A stretch of DNA of 64,000 nucleotides from Climacium dendroides (GCA_950106755.1 OX467092.1:10974001-11038000); one strand, 5' to 3'; counted from the stretch's first letter, positions 1-12,930 are shown. Translations and numbers: made by a program. The notes: generated by a model not told the origin, from the letters alone.

Positions 1-3000
1 GGTAAAGGCACCCACACCCAATCACTTTAGGGATTTTTGCAGCAGATCGTCAGCAGCAGTTTTTGGCGGGACAAATTTTTCCCATGTAGAAAGATAGGAA
101 ACATGATTTTTCGTAATATTATCGCTGAAATTGAAATTACTGTGAATTTTGGGAGCCCAAAAATGCTTGGAGCCCATAACTGTTTAGAGTCTTCCAATTC
201 TGATCATTCAAGAACTATTTTCTGCTCACTACTACCTACTTTGTTGCTCACTACTTTGGGACATGTGTCATGATCTTATTAGTACCAACCTTGAAAGAGA
301 GAGAAAAATGCATTCCAAGCTTGGGTTAAAAATGTAATTCAACCTTGGTTGGAAACAATGCCGCTTTACAAATTGGGTATGGGTCATGGTTGACAATGGG
401 TACATTTATCTTAAATGTACATTGAAGAAAATCCTTGAGAAAAAAATTAGATTTCAGCCAAGACTACAACAAACAGTAGAATTTGATAGCTAAGATTGTA
501 ACAAATAATAGAATCTGGTAGCCAATTTGTAACTTCTTCCTTATTGGAATTAGCATCTATTTAGTCAATTTTATATTATAGTACTCCCAATAATCCTTTA
601 CAACTTGCAAAATCTTTCTTTTCTATTTTTCTTTAATACTACTTACTTTTAAGGTAGCCAAAGTTGATGCTTGTTTGTCTAGAACATAGCATATTGCACT
701 AAATTCCATAAACTAATTGTGGGATCATTGGTGGAGACAGTGGAGAAGAGAAAGAAATTCATCCATGGTTGTGGATGAATCATTCCAAGTATAGATGAAA
801 TTATACTTATTTTTCCAAGTAGAGGAGTAACATCCTGGTTGTTTTTGTTTTAGCAATTTAGTCCATTAGATGAATGTAGAAATATCATCTAGTATGACAT
901 TTGTTTAGTGATTCTTAGCAATAGCAGTCAGGCTTTCAAAATTTTGGGAAGTATTTTGCAAAATAGTTCAATAATTTTTTTCCAAGAAATGGAATTTGCA
1001 ACAAAAGTGGCTACAAATCAAATCCATGTTGACCTTAGTACCCAATTGACCATTGGAGATGTGTACTTTGGGTTGATTATGGGTGCATCTTTAGCCCTTA
1101 AAGCCTTGAGGTGTGATTTCATGCCATTTTCTACTTTGGGGTAGGCCTTTTTTGGTGCAATATTTGTTGGATTCTTGTTAAATGTTTACAAGAGGTATGC
1201 TTCACTATGAGTTCGATGTCCAAAATATTTTACAACAATCCAAGTTGTGGTTAAAAAATTATGCTTCAAAAGGACAATTTTTTCAAAGTAGGGGCAATTT
1301 TGGGTGGCTATGATAGACATGTTCAATTGGTCTAAAAAATTTTATACATACTCTCTCAACAAGCTTGTTTACATAATTTTAAAATTTGAAAGGCATACAA
1401 GTTTATGAATTTGACTTACAAGCCTTTGAAATAAATTTTTCTATAGTTCATCAACCAAGAAAAAATTTAAAAATTTATCAATCTAATAATAGAAATTGTT
1501 TACTATTTTTTTAAATGGAGATTTTAGATGTCCAGATGTTAATCACTATGATACCTATAATTGAGGAAGTGACACATGTCATCCTATAGGATTTGGCTAC
1601 ATGTATTTTTTATATTATATAGCCCAACATGTGTATATAATAGTATTCTAGGATAACTTCATTACTATACAATACAAATTGATGCAATTTGAATTTTTTT
1701 GAAAAATCATTGTACAAACTAGCAATACAATTGCTAAATCTATTCATTCTACTAATGTCCAAAGGTCCCAAAGGTTGGTCTCAATACTTTGGGAGATAAT
1801 CAATGTCAATTCAAAGAGAATGAATGGCACGCATTAAGAATATACAATACTATTTACACATAACAAAGGTTGCCATTCTCACACACAAGTATGCACAACC
1901 CTTCTTCCAAAACCAAAAAAAAATTATTTCATTTTCTAACATCTAATTGTATAAAAATTTAAAGGAATTCTATAGAATTGATGGTGCAAAATTATTAACG
2001 CAATAATATTCTTGACTTGCATCATTCAAAAAATTATCATTGGATTTGGCACTACATTTTACAATCAACGTCCTACTAAAGTCATTGAATATATATAAAT
2101 TTGCACCATTTTTTTCCTATTTTGAATGTACAATATTTTTTGAATAATACTTTTGACCATCAAGAAAATTCTTGAGTTCTACATAGTAGAAACCCCACAC
2201 ACTTTGAATTCACAAAAAGATTCAAACCATTTTGTACTTCCTTCTCCATTCAAATACAACATCATATTAAAAACAATTTCTAAATGTTGGGGGACAAATG
2301 TATTTAAGTTCTCGTGGGAGTTAAGGTTAATTATCACAATATTATATTATATACTTTTAGTATGCTCTTTGTAGACAAAAAGTGGTATATCCTTTCATAG
2401 ATTCATAAAACAAGCCTTTAGAGTTCAATTCACAATTCAATGCTTAGGAAATGTATAGTACATTAATCCCAAAAGGTTTTAGAGGATTGCAATGGAGTCC
2501 CCTAAAAACTTAGAAATGTCAAAAAACAAGAAAAATGACCATAATTATTGGAATTTGATACAAATTACAAATATTTTTGGAAGGTAATGATGCAAATTGT
2601 CTAATTTTTTGAAAAATAGAAGTCAGTTTATATGTATTTTATAACATGTTATGTGGTTGGCTCAAAATTATTATTGCAACAATATTCTTTTTGTGTGTCA
2701 ATACATAGTTGCATACAAAAAATCAACATTAGATTAGGAGCTTTTCTTTGGTGTTGGAGCCTTGCTAAAGTCATTGTATATAAGAAATTGCACCATTTTT
2801 CCCTATTCTAAGTATACAAGGTTTTTTGAATAATATTTCCCACTATCATCAAAAAAATTCAGATGTAAATAATAGTATTGTAATGCCCACACTTTCTAAG
2901 TGCACAAAAATATTCAAACCATTTTGAACTTTATCCCTTTTAAAATGCAACTTTATATCCAAAAATCACACTTGCACTAGAGTGTCAAATGTATTCTCAT

Positions 3001-3960
3001 CCTTTGGGAGTTAAGCTTGTGTTGTAGAAGAAGAGTCTTTAGCACAAACATGTATGTGATTTGAAGCAATAGACTATAAACTCACCATAATTAAAAAATA
3101 CAAAAATGAAACTTCTTCAATTTCAAATAATAATAATAATAATAATAATAGAAACAAATAGAAAAGATACAAGCATCAAGATATCTAGAAAATTTGGAGC
3201 TAACTAATATAGTAGACAATAATCAATTTTGAAACTAGGTGAAGGTGAAAACATCCAAAACCATCCATGTATCCATTCATGACAAATAGACTTCTATTGA
3301 AAGTATTTCCAAAAGTTCATTTAAACTTATCCCATACTTAATTACAATTAGTTGACTTTGAATTATTTAGATTTTGATTTCATTATTAGGTTATATGATG
3401 GTTTCAATGGCCTAGGAAATTTCTACTTCAAAAATTTATAGTATAAATAGAACCTCTCTTACTATACATCCTCTTTGTACATAACTTGTAATAATGGAGT
3501 TTGTAATTGAGTACAATTTAAAGAACATTACCTAAAAAATAGTGCTGGAAGTTGACATTTGTCAAGGCCATTCATTACACCTCTCTAACATGCATAAAAT
3601 TCTTATAGTGCATAGTCTCAACACCATGTACTAAAAGAGGTTCCACTTGTAATTACATATTTTATCTCCAATTTTTTTTAATTAATGATTTTCAATTATT
3701 AATACTGCCAAAATAATTTTTTTCTTGAAAAAGGTGCTTCTAACTATATTGAACTGCTTATTTTGATGAGATTTTAGGATCAATTTTTAAAACACCTATT
3801 TTATAGCATTGTGCATATTCATAGTTTATTCATACAATGTCCAAAAAATGCATTTTAAGAGAATCTAAATAACTTTTGACTTCACCAAGACCCCCACAAA
3901 AAATTAATATAATAATAGGAATTGTGCTAAATTGCTTATTCAATTGATTTTAGGTGTAAT
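1..3960. other. AT-rich intergenic region, no gene seen
   Basis: Only short accidental reading frames occur here, with long A and T runs and stop codons in all frames. It contains one half of a dispersed repeat (385-690) and an AAT microsatellite at about 3126-3150. I see no splice-linked coding frame, RNA gene or long terminal repeat. Confidence 0.6.
385..690 (+). repeat. Dispersed repeat, copy 1 (partner at 49725-49985)
   Basis: This stretch and 49725-49985 share the same order of words: GAAAATCCTTGA, then AGTAGAATTTGATA, ATTGGAATTAGCATCTA, AATCCTTTACAACTTGCAAA and AAAGTTGATGCTTGTT. Small indels separate them. They are diverged copies of one repeat in the same orientation, about 49 kb apart. 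The class is unknown, and I see no terminal repeats or coding sequence. Confidence 0.7.
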
Positions 3961-3961
3961 T

Positions 3962-4890
3962 ATCTTAACCCCTAAAGGACCAAATTGTGTTTTTTAGAAA
4001 CATAGCAATTTTGGGTTGCTCACTAGGAATGGAATTTTTTTCTTTGAAATTTTCACACAACATATTGTTGTAGAGTAGCTCTAAGGCACAACAATTTTTT
4101 AAAGTTTTGACTACATGGTTAAAAAGTTATTGTATGATAGGCAATTTCTTCCTCAATCTACACAGCCTAGAGAGATTTTTAAATTAGCACTTTTTTAAGA
4201 AATAAAAATTCAAAATTGGTTTTCAAGGAGAACTTTGAATCATTCCATTTTGATAAGTAGATGAAAGCTACAGGGAGTAAGTTTTAGTTTGCGTGCAGTT
4301 ATGGAATTTCTATTCTAAAACAAATTTTGAAGTCCATTTTTTAACTCAATTTATTTAACTCAATTTTCAATATTTTTGGGAAAAAAAACTAAATCATTGG
4401 ATGTAGATTGTTTATTACAACATTACAACCATTGGGACTTGTATTTTTTTAAATCCATAACTAAATTCTTATCAAATTTTTAGTATTTTGAATCATTATC
4501 TATTTTTTTTCTACTTATTATTTTTTTAAAGCATGAATATGAAAAAAATTGAATTTTTAAATATGTATTTCCAACTTATTTCTTCAATAAATTATGGAGA
4601 GTTGAAAGTTGTAGGATCTATACATTTTTGGGTAAAATGTTTGAAAGATGAAATCTAAGCATTTGGGAAGAGTTGAAAATACTTCTTTTTGAAATCCAAG
4701 CATTATGATCTTGCAATTGGTAAGGATTTTATTTTGAAATTTTAAAACAATGTACTCTAACAAGTTAGCTAAAGGATCTTGTGGTTGGATTTGCTTAAAA
4801 ATAAATATAGATGTAGATTTTAGACTTGCTTTTATGATTGGTATTTTGAAGCAATTTTAGGCCTCTAAACATGAAAGAACTTTAGGGATT
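3962..4890 (+). repeat. Diverged copy of a TTAACCCCTAAAG-ended repeat family
   Basis: It begins TTAACCCCTAAAGGACCAA. The part 3990-4560 matches 15120-15680 with many shared words, such as ACATGGTTAAAAAGTTATTG and GAATCATTCCATTTTGAT. A degenerate right end (CTTTAGGGATTGA) lies near 4880. The family is probably a non-autonomous inverted-repeat transposon. The copy is old, so its borders are approximate. Confidence 0.45.
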
Positions 4891-5182
4891 GATGAATTTT
4901 TGACACCTCCTGCAAATTGAACTATACTTAGAGGTTTTTGTTGAATTTGAATAACATTGCTTGTAAATTAATGTGAACAAGTGAACATTATTTATAGTTG
5001 GTACTCTCTACCAATATTTTTTCTTGGATAGGTCATTGTCAAATTCAAAGTAAAATAGTCAACCCATTTCCAACCACTTAAGCAATTACACATATTTAGA
5101 GCTCAAGTTTTTTGAGTGTGCAATTTTTATTCTATGCACAAAAATAAAATCTCAAATGATTGCATATTTTTTTAGAATTTTA

Positions 5183-6120
5183 TTTTAACCCCTAAAGTCC
5201 CATTGTCCCCTCTGGGGACAAAATGGATTTTTAGCAAGCTCCTATGGTCTCAATATTTGTTGTAATTTTTTTATTCTTCTTGTGAAGATAGGAAAACACA
5301 TTAGATTTCCAAAAATATTATTTTTTATATTTCAATCAGAGCCTAGGAGCAAAAGTTATGGAACAACAAGTTGTTGTTTTTTCACTTGGCAAGCAGAAAA
5401 AAAACTTCAAAAAAACTTAAAGTAAAATATTTAAAAAAAATTCCGTATGGATTATATTTTGATGTGCATGGCAAACTTTGATTCATTCCATTTGGATCTG
5501 TTATGTGAAAGTTATGAACAATCTTGTTTTTCGGGCAATTAGAGCATCTTCTCAAAAAAATAACTTGTAGAATTCATTTTTGACCTCAATTTTCACAATT
5601 TTTCAAAAAAAAAGTTTTGCAAAGTTGAGATATCTTGCTAGAATAATCTCACCATTGAGATTAGTATATTTCAATTCCATCTTAGAGCTATTAAAAATTT
5701 AGATTTTCCTTCAATCTTGAACCTATTTCTATTTAACAATTTTTTAATGAATGAAACTTAAGTATTTTTAAATTTAAAAAAAAATCCTAGGATCTCAACT
5801 CAATTATCTATCATATAAAATTATAAATTCAAAATCAATAGATCAAAAGTGATAAATTATGAAGGTTTAAAACCAAATAATGTAATTGAGCAAGGTGCAA
5901 AGAAAATTGTTTTCTTCACTTTAAGCACAATTATCTTGCAATCTATGCAGTCAAAGTTTGTAAAAATTTTGCCATACATTCTTTTACTATTCCAATATAA
6001 AATCCTATGGTTAGATATGGAAAAAAACTTTTTTTCTAAAGTTTTTGCTCATTGCTATAGAAGTGGCAGTTTTGAGTGGTTTTTGGTGGAAAAGAAGCCT
6101 TGGGACTTTAGGGGTTAAAA
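5183..6120. mobile_element. Inverted-repeat element with perfect 20-bp ends
   Basis: Positions 5183-5202 (TTTTAACCCCTAAAGTCCCA) are the exact reverse complement of 6101-6120, giving a 938-bp element. There is no transposase; the small frame at 5849-6118 runs into the right terminal repeat and is not gene-like. Relatives with the same terminal word are at 3962, near 7053 (inverted) and at 15098-16018. I could not fix a target duplication, so the superfamily is open. Confidence 0.7.
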
Positions 6121-6639
6121 ATGTAATTAATATGAATTTTTAGTAGAAGATTCTCTTAGACCTATAATGGTGATATAGACTTCTCTAATTCTGACCATAG
6201 GTTGATTGCAATATTGACATCCTTGCAGCCAATTATAATGTACCACAATTGCTCCTCGAATTGCACCACAACTTTACAGAAAGAGAGCAACCTATAGATT
6301 GGAAATGGGGTGGTGGTTTGAAATAGGTCAGCTACTATAGACCATGGATAGTAAGAACCAAGGAGTGGTAACTTAACTTACCATCTTGAGTACCACATTA
6401 ATTGGTTAATGTCCAAGAGTCTAGGTGGCATCACCTCAATGTGCTGCATTCCAATTTATTCTTTGAATCTCTAAAATTCCAAAGCCCAAAGGCCCTTTTT
6501 CCATCAAAAAATACTCAAAACTGCTACTTTTATTTCAAAGTGCAAAAAAAAATTAGAATTGTTTTTTCCATATGTTATTGTAGGATCTTGCATTAGAGTA
6601 TTATTAGAATACAAGGAAGAAATTTCAAAAACTTTAACC

Positions 6640-7053
6640 ATGTAAATTGCAAGATATTTGCATTTACAGTGAAAAAAACAAGTTTTTTTGCACCTTATTC
6701 AACTAATTTTTTTACTTTGAATCTTCTCAACTTAACATTTTTGCACCATTGATTTTAATTTTCTAATTTTTCATTGTGTTGAAGAATTGTGTTGAGAGTT
6801 GGAAAAAAATTATAAAAAAAAACACTTGATTTTAATTATTCTTTTGTCTTGCTTGGCAAACTACTTTTTGAACTTAGGATTGCATAACTTTTGTTTCCAG
6901 ACACCAATTGAAATAAAAAATTATATTCATAAAAAGTTAATATAATTTCCTATCTTCAAAAAGGTTCTATAAAATCATGTCAAAAATTGAGGTCACACAC
7001 GCCTATTCAAAATCTCAAAAGTCCCTCGAGGAAACTTTGGGACTTTGAGGTTA
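6640..7053 (-). repeat. Inverted partial copy of the same repeat family
   Basis: Read on the minus strand, 6830-6930 shares words with 5330-5420 around an AAAAGTTATG core. The block ends at 7053 with GGGACTTTGAGGTTAA, a diverged form of the family terminus. No coding content was seen. Confidence 0.35.
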
Positions 7054-7313
7054 ACTTGTTTTTACAAACTTAAGAGTAGTTCTACACAAAGTTTCAAAGA
7101 AGGCAAGAATTCTTATGAAATATGGAGTAGGTAACAAGTGATGTCACCCCCATTCTATCTTATAACAATTTTGTCTCAAATGGATTACTCAATGTATTCA
7201 TGGAAAAAAGTAAAGGCATAATATGTACAATGTGATGAGTAGTGGGAGTAGCATGGATCAATGTACAATGTGTTGAGATCAAGATGCAAGTGTGTTGAGA
7301 GCAAGATAAGGTA

Positions 7314-7596
7314 GGGGGCTGTAAAAGCGACCCTTTAAGAGCTGATTTGCATTTTGGGGAAGCTATACTGTTTAAAATAATTTTCAGTAAATTTTTGTGG
7401 TAAGAAAAATGGAATTGGCATCTAACCCAAGTGGTTTCATATTTTTTTGGATCTTCATGGAATTAGTTATGGATTTTTGAAGTTGAAAACACAATGGTTT
7501 CTAAAAGCGACCCTTCTTGAAATGTACACTTCTGGTACATGTTAGAGGCAAAATGTACCAAATTGCTTTTAGAAACAGATCACTTTTACAGCCCCC
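7314..7596. mobile_element. 283-bp MITE flanked by TA
   Basis: The left end GGGGGCTGTAAAAGCGACC and the right end GATCACTTTTACAGCCCCC are near-perfect inverted repeats. They are directly flanked by TA (7312-7313 and 7597-7598), as expected for a Tc1/mariner-type target duplication. No transposase is present. A related element with similar ends is at 49357-49669. Confidence 0.65.
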
Positions 7597-7730
7597 TACT
7601 TTAGGGGCACCCATATCTAATCCTTTGCAAAGCATGACTTTCCAACATTGATACTACAAGACTTCTTCTCATGTGCTCTACATTGATATGTTAATGACTT
7701 CAAGGTTACCATTTAAATTGAAAATCTTGA

Positions 7731-8751
7731 GAGCATCTCCACTCTTTCACCGGGAAGGGGCTTGGCCCAATCTATGGTGCACCCAACATCTCAAGTCTCC
7801 TCCACTGAAAACACATCCAAGGTAAAAAAGAGACCAACCTCTAAAAAACAAGTCCCCAATCTTCCATCCTGACGGGCCCTCCCATCTAGCTCTTCATTGA
7901 GTTTGGATTCTACTTGTCTCACAATATCTTTGTAAGACTTTTTGAAACATTTGACAATTCTAGCAACTCCCACCATTGAGAGTGCAAAGCTACCAAAGAT
8001 ATGGAGAGAAAGAGTGGGGAACTACTTTGTTGGTAAGGTAGCAACATCTATAACCATCTCCTCTAAAATCTTGGAAAATCTTGGTAGAAGTGAATAGATG
8101 TGATTATAAGGATGTATTACATTTGAATATCAAACCTTAGTATTGGTGTTAGGTACATTTATAGATGTCTCTTTAAAGATTCACAACTTATACTCATAGT
8201 GTCCAAAAAATACATTTGAAAATGCATAGGAATTTTCTATCTCTTGCTGGTAGGATCCAATAATTTATTGGATGTCTCTTATGATAGAAGTACCTATTTC
8301 AAACAGCCCCCCGCTCATGGCTTTTTAGGTTGACCTATTGTGGACAATAATTGGATGTAGTATTCATTTAGATTCTTAGTTTGCAACTTTTCATCCATTC
8401 ATCTCTCTTTTCTCCTTGCATAGGAAAAAGTGCCAAAGCTAATTGGAATAGGTGAGTCCATACAACCAGAATGTGTCCAATTGAAAAATCCACATTAATA
8501 TTGAATAAAATATTCATTCTTATAGAATTTTTTTTTTCTTGCATACTTCATCATCCTTGTGTTTGCATACATTGAGTTTAGTTTCTCAACAAATCCCTTA
8601 TGTTGCACATGCTGAAATGCTTGAATTATGAGGAATAAGTACTTCTACCACAATAGACATCATGTCAAAATCTTTAAATTGATGGTTATGGGTGCTTCGA
8701 GCTTCGAGCTTCAAGAGGAAAACTGAGCTGACGAAAAGGGTGGAGATGCTT
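7731..8751. mobile_element. 1.0-kb inverted-repeat element with GAGCATCTCCA ends and TGA duplication
   Basis: The left end GAGCATCTCCACTCTTTC (7731 on) is inverted in the right end GGGTGGAGATGCTT (to 8751). A TGA flanks each side (7728-7730 and 8752-8754). Its left third matches 14415-15010. There is no coding capacity: the minus-strand frame at 7791-7976 lies in the repeat and is not recognisable. A 3-bp duplication would fit a PIF/Harbinger-like mover, which is inference. Confidence 0.6.
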
Positions 8752-9155
8752 TGAGATGTATGAGATGTGGTTGATACTGCTAAACTTTAATCCCCGAGCG
8801 CCCAGCCCATATTTGCTAAAATCTAGACCCTTCTCAATTCATTCCAACCAAACCATCACGTAAAATGAGATCCATATAAATTGACCATACTAATTGATAG
8901 TAGAGATAGGGTTGGAGTTGTAAGGAAAGGGACACGTCTTTTAACCACATTGTTGAAAAAATTATAATGGTCAAACAAGGAGATCTTTGAGTTTTGAGAG
9001 GCCATATTTGAAGCATACATGGGCATTTAAGGGTTAAAGTATGTTTGCACTTGGTGTTAGGGATGATGTTTGTAATGTGAATCCAGTCTAGATTTAGGTT
9101 TGAATTCATTCCTAAGACCCTCAGCAACAACACTCTTTAACACCAAGTGTAAATG

Positions 9156-9640
9156 TAAGGTAAACCAGCCCATTGTGGTCAGAATGAGGAGTTTGGTATC
9201 ATCTTGTTGCTGAATTTTTTTCAATTTTTTTCTCACATTAGTACAAGTGTGAGAAACAGCAAGTGCAATTGAAATTTATTTATTTTTTGACAAAGTATGA
9301 ATTCGCTAGAAATTTCTGAAGCATTGAACCCAAAAGAGTATGTAGACTACCTTAAGACCAACAAAATCTGAATCTGTAATGTTCATCTCACTGCCTTGGT
9401 TAATGCAGTCAAAATATTTTCTATGACAGAAGGCCAAAAAAAAGTCAATTTTTACAATGGACTCCAGTACTCCACACTGAAAACTCAGAAAGTTCCTAAT
9501 GAGGTCAGTGTTCACTCCATTGCTGTCATGTAAGACATGCATTGTGGCCCACATCCCACATCTTAAAAAAACCCCACAATGGGTCATTTCTTAGTAGGTC
9601 ATTTGACCGCAATGGGCTGTCTTACCTTACCTTACCTTCA
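9156..9640 (-). repeat. Inverted duplication, left arm
   Basis: This is the reverse complement, with substitutions, of 10076-10622. Its outer end begins AAGGTAAACCAGCCCATTG and its inner end finishes CGCAATGGGCTGTCTTACC, so the arm itself has related inverted ends and may be a transposon copy. A frame of 93 codons (9306-9587, minus) also appears in the other arm with many shared residues, for example CGMWATMHVL and FVGLKVVY. I recognise no protein family. Confidence 0.7.
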
Positions 9641-10075
9641 CTCTAAAATCTTAGTCCGCATTGCAGCGTCTTTGTAACCTAATCCGCACCGCCATGGGTT
9701 CCAAATAAACGGTCCCAAATTTTCAAAAAAGCCCACGGCTTTGAAGGTCTGCACATTTTTGGTCAACGGGCTCCATAACTTCCCCTGCTGTACTATGTCT
9801 GGAAATCTCTGCTGCCACTAACCTACTCTCGTGCCTCACCACAGTCCTGAGCAGTGGGACTGCAGGATTTCAACAGAATAACTTATTTGTGCAGAGCGAG
9901 CGAGCGAGATCATGCCGATAATTCGACTCTGAAACAATTTGTCAACTGGGAGAATGATTCAGGTCTGTTTCAATCAGTTTGAGGAGAACCGAACTGCAAC
10001 GTCGGTCGGTTGCCGGTGCGAGCGAAAAAAAAACGAAAAAAAACAACACTCAGTGAATTCTCTTTTATGAAACCT
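9641..10075. other. Unique, more GC-rich spacer between the inverted arms
   Basis: This stretch is not repeated elsewhere in the window. It is clearly richer in GC than its surroundings, with words such as GAGCGAGCGAGCGAG and CGTCGGTCGGTTGCC. It looks like promoter or 5'-leader sequence rather than repeat DNA, but I see no convincing exon. It may be host sequence caught between two repeat copies. Confidence 0.4.
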
Positions 10076-10622
10076 CTAAGGTAAGACAACCCATTGCAGT
10101 CAAATGACCCATTGCAGTCACCCAAGAAATGACCCATTGCAGTCGCCTAAGAAATGATCCATTGTAGTCACCTAAGAAATGACCCATTGTAGTCACCTAA
10201 GAAATGACCCATTGTGGGGGGTTTCCTAGGATGTGGAATGTGGGCCACAATGCATGTCTTACAGGATAGCAATAGAGTGAACACTGACCTCATTGGGAAC
10301 CTTCTGAGTTTTCAGTGTAAAGTCCATTGTAAAAATCGACTTTTGGGGCCTTCTGTAATAGAAAATGTTTTGATTGCACTAGGTAGTGAGTTGAGCATTA
10401 CAGATTCAGGTTTTGTTGGTCTTAAGGTAGTCTATAGACTCTTTTGGGCTGAATGCTTCAGAAATTCCTAGTGAATGCATACTTTGTCAAAAAAAAAATT
10501 TAATTTCAATTGCACTTGTTGTTTCTCACACTTGTACTAATGTGGGGAAAAAATTGAAAATTTTTCAGCATCAAGATGATGTCAAACTCCTCATTCTAAC
10601 CACAATGGGTTGGTTTTACCTT
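10076..10622 (+). repeat. Inverted duplication, right arm, with 25-bp tandem repeats
   Basis: The mirror partner of 9156-9640. It starts AAGGTAAGACAACCCATTGC and ends CACAATGGGTTGGTTTTACC. Near its inner end (10100-10212) are about four tandem copies of a 25-bp unit containing ATGACCCATTGYAGTC. An 85-codon frame (10214-10471, plus) parallels the frame in the left arm. Confidence 0.7.
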
Positions 10623-10654
10623 ATTGGAAGCGAGAAACAGAGAGGAAAAAAACG

Positions 10655-10880
10655 GACTTGTACTTGAAAAATGGTCATTTCCAATCATCCCTTTCGGTAT
10701 TGTGTGAATTATTTGCTTACATATTTGTAAAAACACACTCATTGGAAGTCAAACTATCGTAGAGGCCCTCCCCTTTTCACAATAAAATTTTGAGGATGAG
10801 TAGTTGCACTTCTTCTGTCGTACTGGATGGATCCATCCCTAGAAAGATCACTTCGTGTATTCATAAGAAATCATCGTGAG
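10655..10880 (+). repeat. Partial copy of the foldback repeat family
   Basis: It shares ordered words with 30240-30430: AATCATCCCTTT, ATTTGCTTACA, CACTCATTGGAA, CCTCCCCTTTTCACAA and TAGTTGCACTTCT. Only one arm is present here. Confidence 0.6.
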
Positions 10881-12062
10881 TTCAAGTGATTTTTTTTAGA
10901 CCCCTACATATTTTTTAATAAACCACAATTTCAATCTATAGTTTTGAACTTTGTTTAATATTGACTAAAAGTTTAGGGTGCCGAAAATTCCCAATTCAAA
11001 TAACATATGAAATAATTTTTGGAACAAGTTGAAAAATGAACTAAAATGGCATGTTTTTCAACTCAAATATTTGTAGAGAACACATTCAGATAACCATTGC
11101 ATCATTATTGAAGGAAAATGAACTTTGAATAGAGAATTATTTTTAGCAATTTTTTGTTCATTTTTTAGACAATTTTTTTCTGAAATAAGATAGGGGTATG
11201 AAAATGATTTTCAGCTTTAGAGTGTATTTTTTTACTTCAAAAATTTATAACTAATTATAATTAACAAATAAAAACATCAATTACTTATAGCGTACACTTT
11301 CAAAGTACAAGAATCTCCTCATTTTTTAAAAAATTTTAAATTTAAATTTTAGAATATAAAATAGGGGGGCAAAAATCTTAACGCACGTACTTTCTAGTGG
11401 ACACTCTAAATGATCTCCCCATGCATCCATTGGGCACCAAATGTCCTCATTGACATTTAAAGGTTTAGGTAGAAAACTACAACGGGTTTGGGAAGGATTA
11501 TGATGGCCTAGGATTAAAGAGAAAGAGAGAGACCAATGCTGATTGCATTGTAGAGTGTTTTGTGGATTGAATTGATCCTTTATTATGTCGTTACCATCTT
11601 AGAACTCAATAACATTGCAGAATGTAGATGTTCTAAAGTACCATTATTGTCTTGAGAGAATGTGGACACATTTTATAAGCCATATTTCTTCATTCTCTAC
11701 GCTCTCCAATCACAAAATCCTAAAAAATCCAAAGTCTAACAATCCAACTTGACCACCAATTATGTCCAATAACTGACCCACGTATGATTTACCAATACAT
11801 ATTGGATCTCATATTTCCCAAGTCATCCTAATCATGGAAGGACTCGTCCCCCTATGACAACCAAAGTAGGCAACCAAAGTAGGCAATTTCAAAGCAAAGT
11901 CATATGAGAATTTTGCTTGTTGAATTTCAATTATATTTTGAAGAACAAATGTCAGTAACCTTCTTTCTTTTATTGATTAATTTTTGACAATACAAAATTT
12001 GGATTTTTTTTTCCCTTCCATGAAACGTTCGACAACATTTGTATCCAATCACTAGAAACAAA
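10881..12062. other. Intergenic, no gene seen
   Basis: AT-rich sequence with no coding frame I can support. A fragment at about 11405-11465 resembles the middle of the foldback family (ATCCATTGGGCACCAAATGTCC). Confidence 0.5.
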
Positions 12063-12507
12063 CTTGAAGACACTTGTTGTTTTGCGAACTTGAGGACACT
12101 TGTTGTTTCACGAACTTGGGGACACTTATTGTTTCCTAAATTTGGAGACACTTGTTGTTTCCCGAACTTGGGGACACTTGTTGTTTCACGAACTTGGAGA
12201 CACTTGTTGTTCCTGAATTTGGGGACACTTGTTGTTCCCAAACTTGGGGACACTTATTGTTTTGTGAACTTGAGGACACTTGTTGTTTCATGAACTTGGG
12301 GACATTTGTTGTTTCACAAACTTGGGGACATTTGTTGTTTCACAAACTTGGGGACACTTGTTGTTTCATGAACTTGGGGACACTTGTTGTTTCACGAACT
12401 TGGGGACACTTATTGTTTCACAAACTTGGGGACACTTGTTGTTTCGCGAACTTGGAGATACTTGTTGTTTCCCGAACTTGGGGACACTTGTTGTTTCGCG
12501 AACTTGT
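12063..12507 (+). repeat. 26-bp tandem array, about 17 copies
   Basis: The unit is about 26 bp with core GAACTTGGGGACACTTGTTG, repeated almost without interruption. Because 26 is not a multiple of 3, the same protein-like phrases rotate through the frames every 78 bp. That explains the overlapping reading frames on both strands here. I treat it as a minisatellite, not a gene. Confidence 0.9.
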
Positions 12508-12825
12508 AAGTAAGGTAAAAGTTTTACTAGTCGTACGAAAGCCCCGCTACACACTAGTCGCGCCTGATAAGACAAGGTGTCTGCAGCGAGCTTAAATATT
12601 GGAAATGAAATAGGCCCAAGTGAGGTGATGTTGAGGTACCTCACTGAGGGTCTGACTGTTGTACCCACCCACCACGGTCATGATTTGAGCCACAGTCATG
12701 AAACCGCAGAATCAGACACGTTGGGGCCATCAGTTGAGGACCAGTTCCGAGCCATGTGAGCTCCCTTGATTTTGCCCCCCGGTGGGCTCCCTGCAACCAC
12801 TGAGGTTATGACCCAATTTTTTTTC

Positions 12826-12930
12826 TTCCAATATGTCGCCAGTTCTGACATTAAAAAATGAATATATTGATGTCCCTCCAAATATAATGCAATGGCATGC
12901 TGCCAGGAACACAAGTTCTACAGTAAAAAA
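12826..12930 (-). repeat. Dispersed repeat, inverted partner of 46285-46390
   Basis: Its reverse complement shares TTTACTGTAG, TTGTGTTC, AGCATGCCATTGCATTA and TTTGGAGGGACRT with 46285-46390, in the same order. No coding content was seen. Confidence 0.65.

Noticed and set aside
9306..10471. The paired 93- and 85-codon frames as a real gene family
   Set aside because: The shared residues follow from the DNA repeat itself; without evidence of selection I list them as part of the inverted arms only.
11927..12668. Several overlapping frames of 77-147 codons on both strands
   Set aside because: They are produced by the 26-bp tandem array, whose unit lacks stop codons; the peptides are the same few phrases in rotation.
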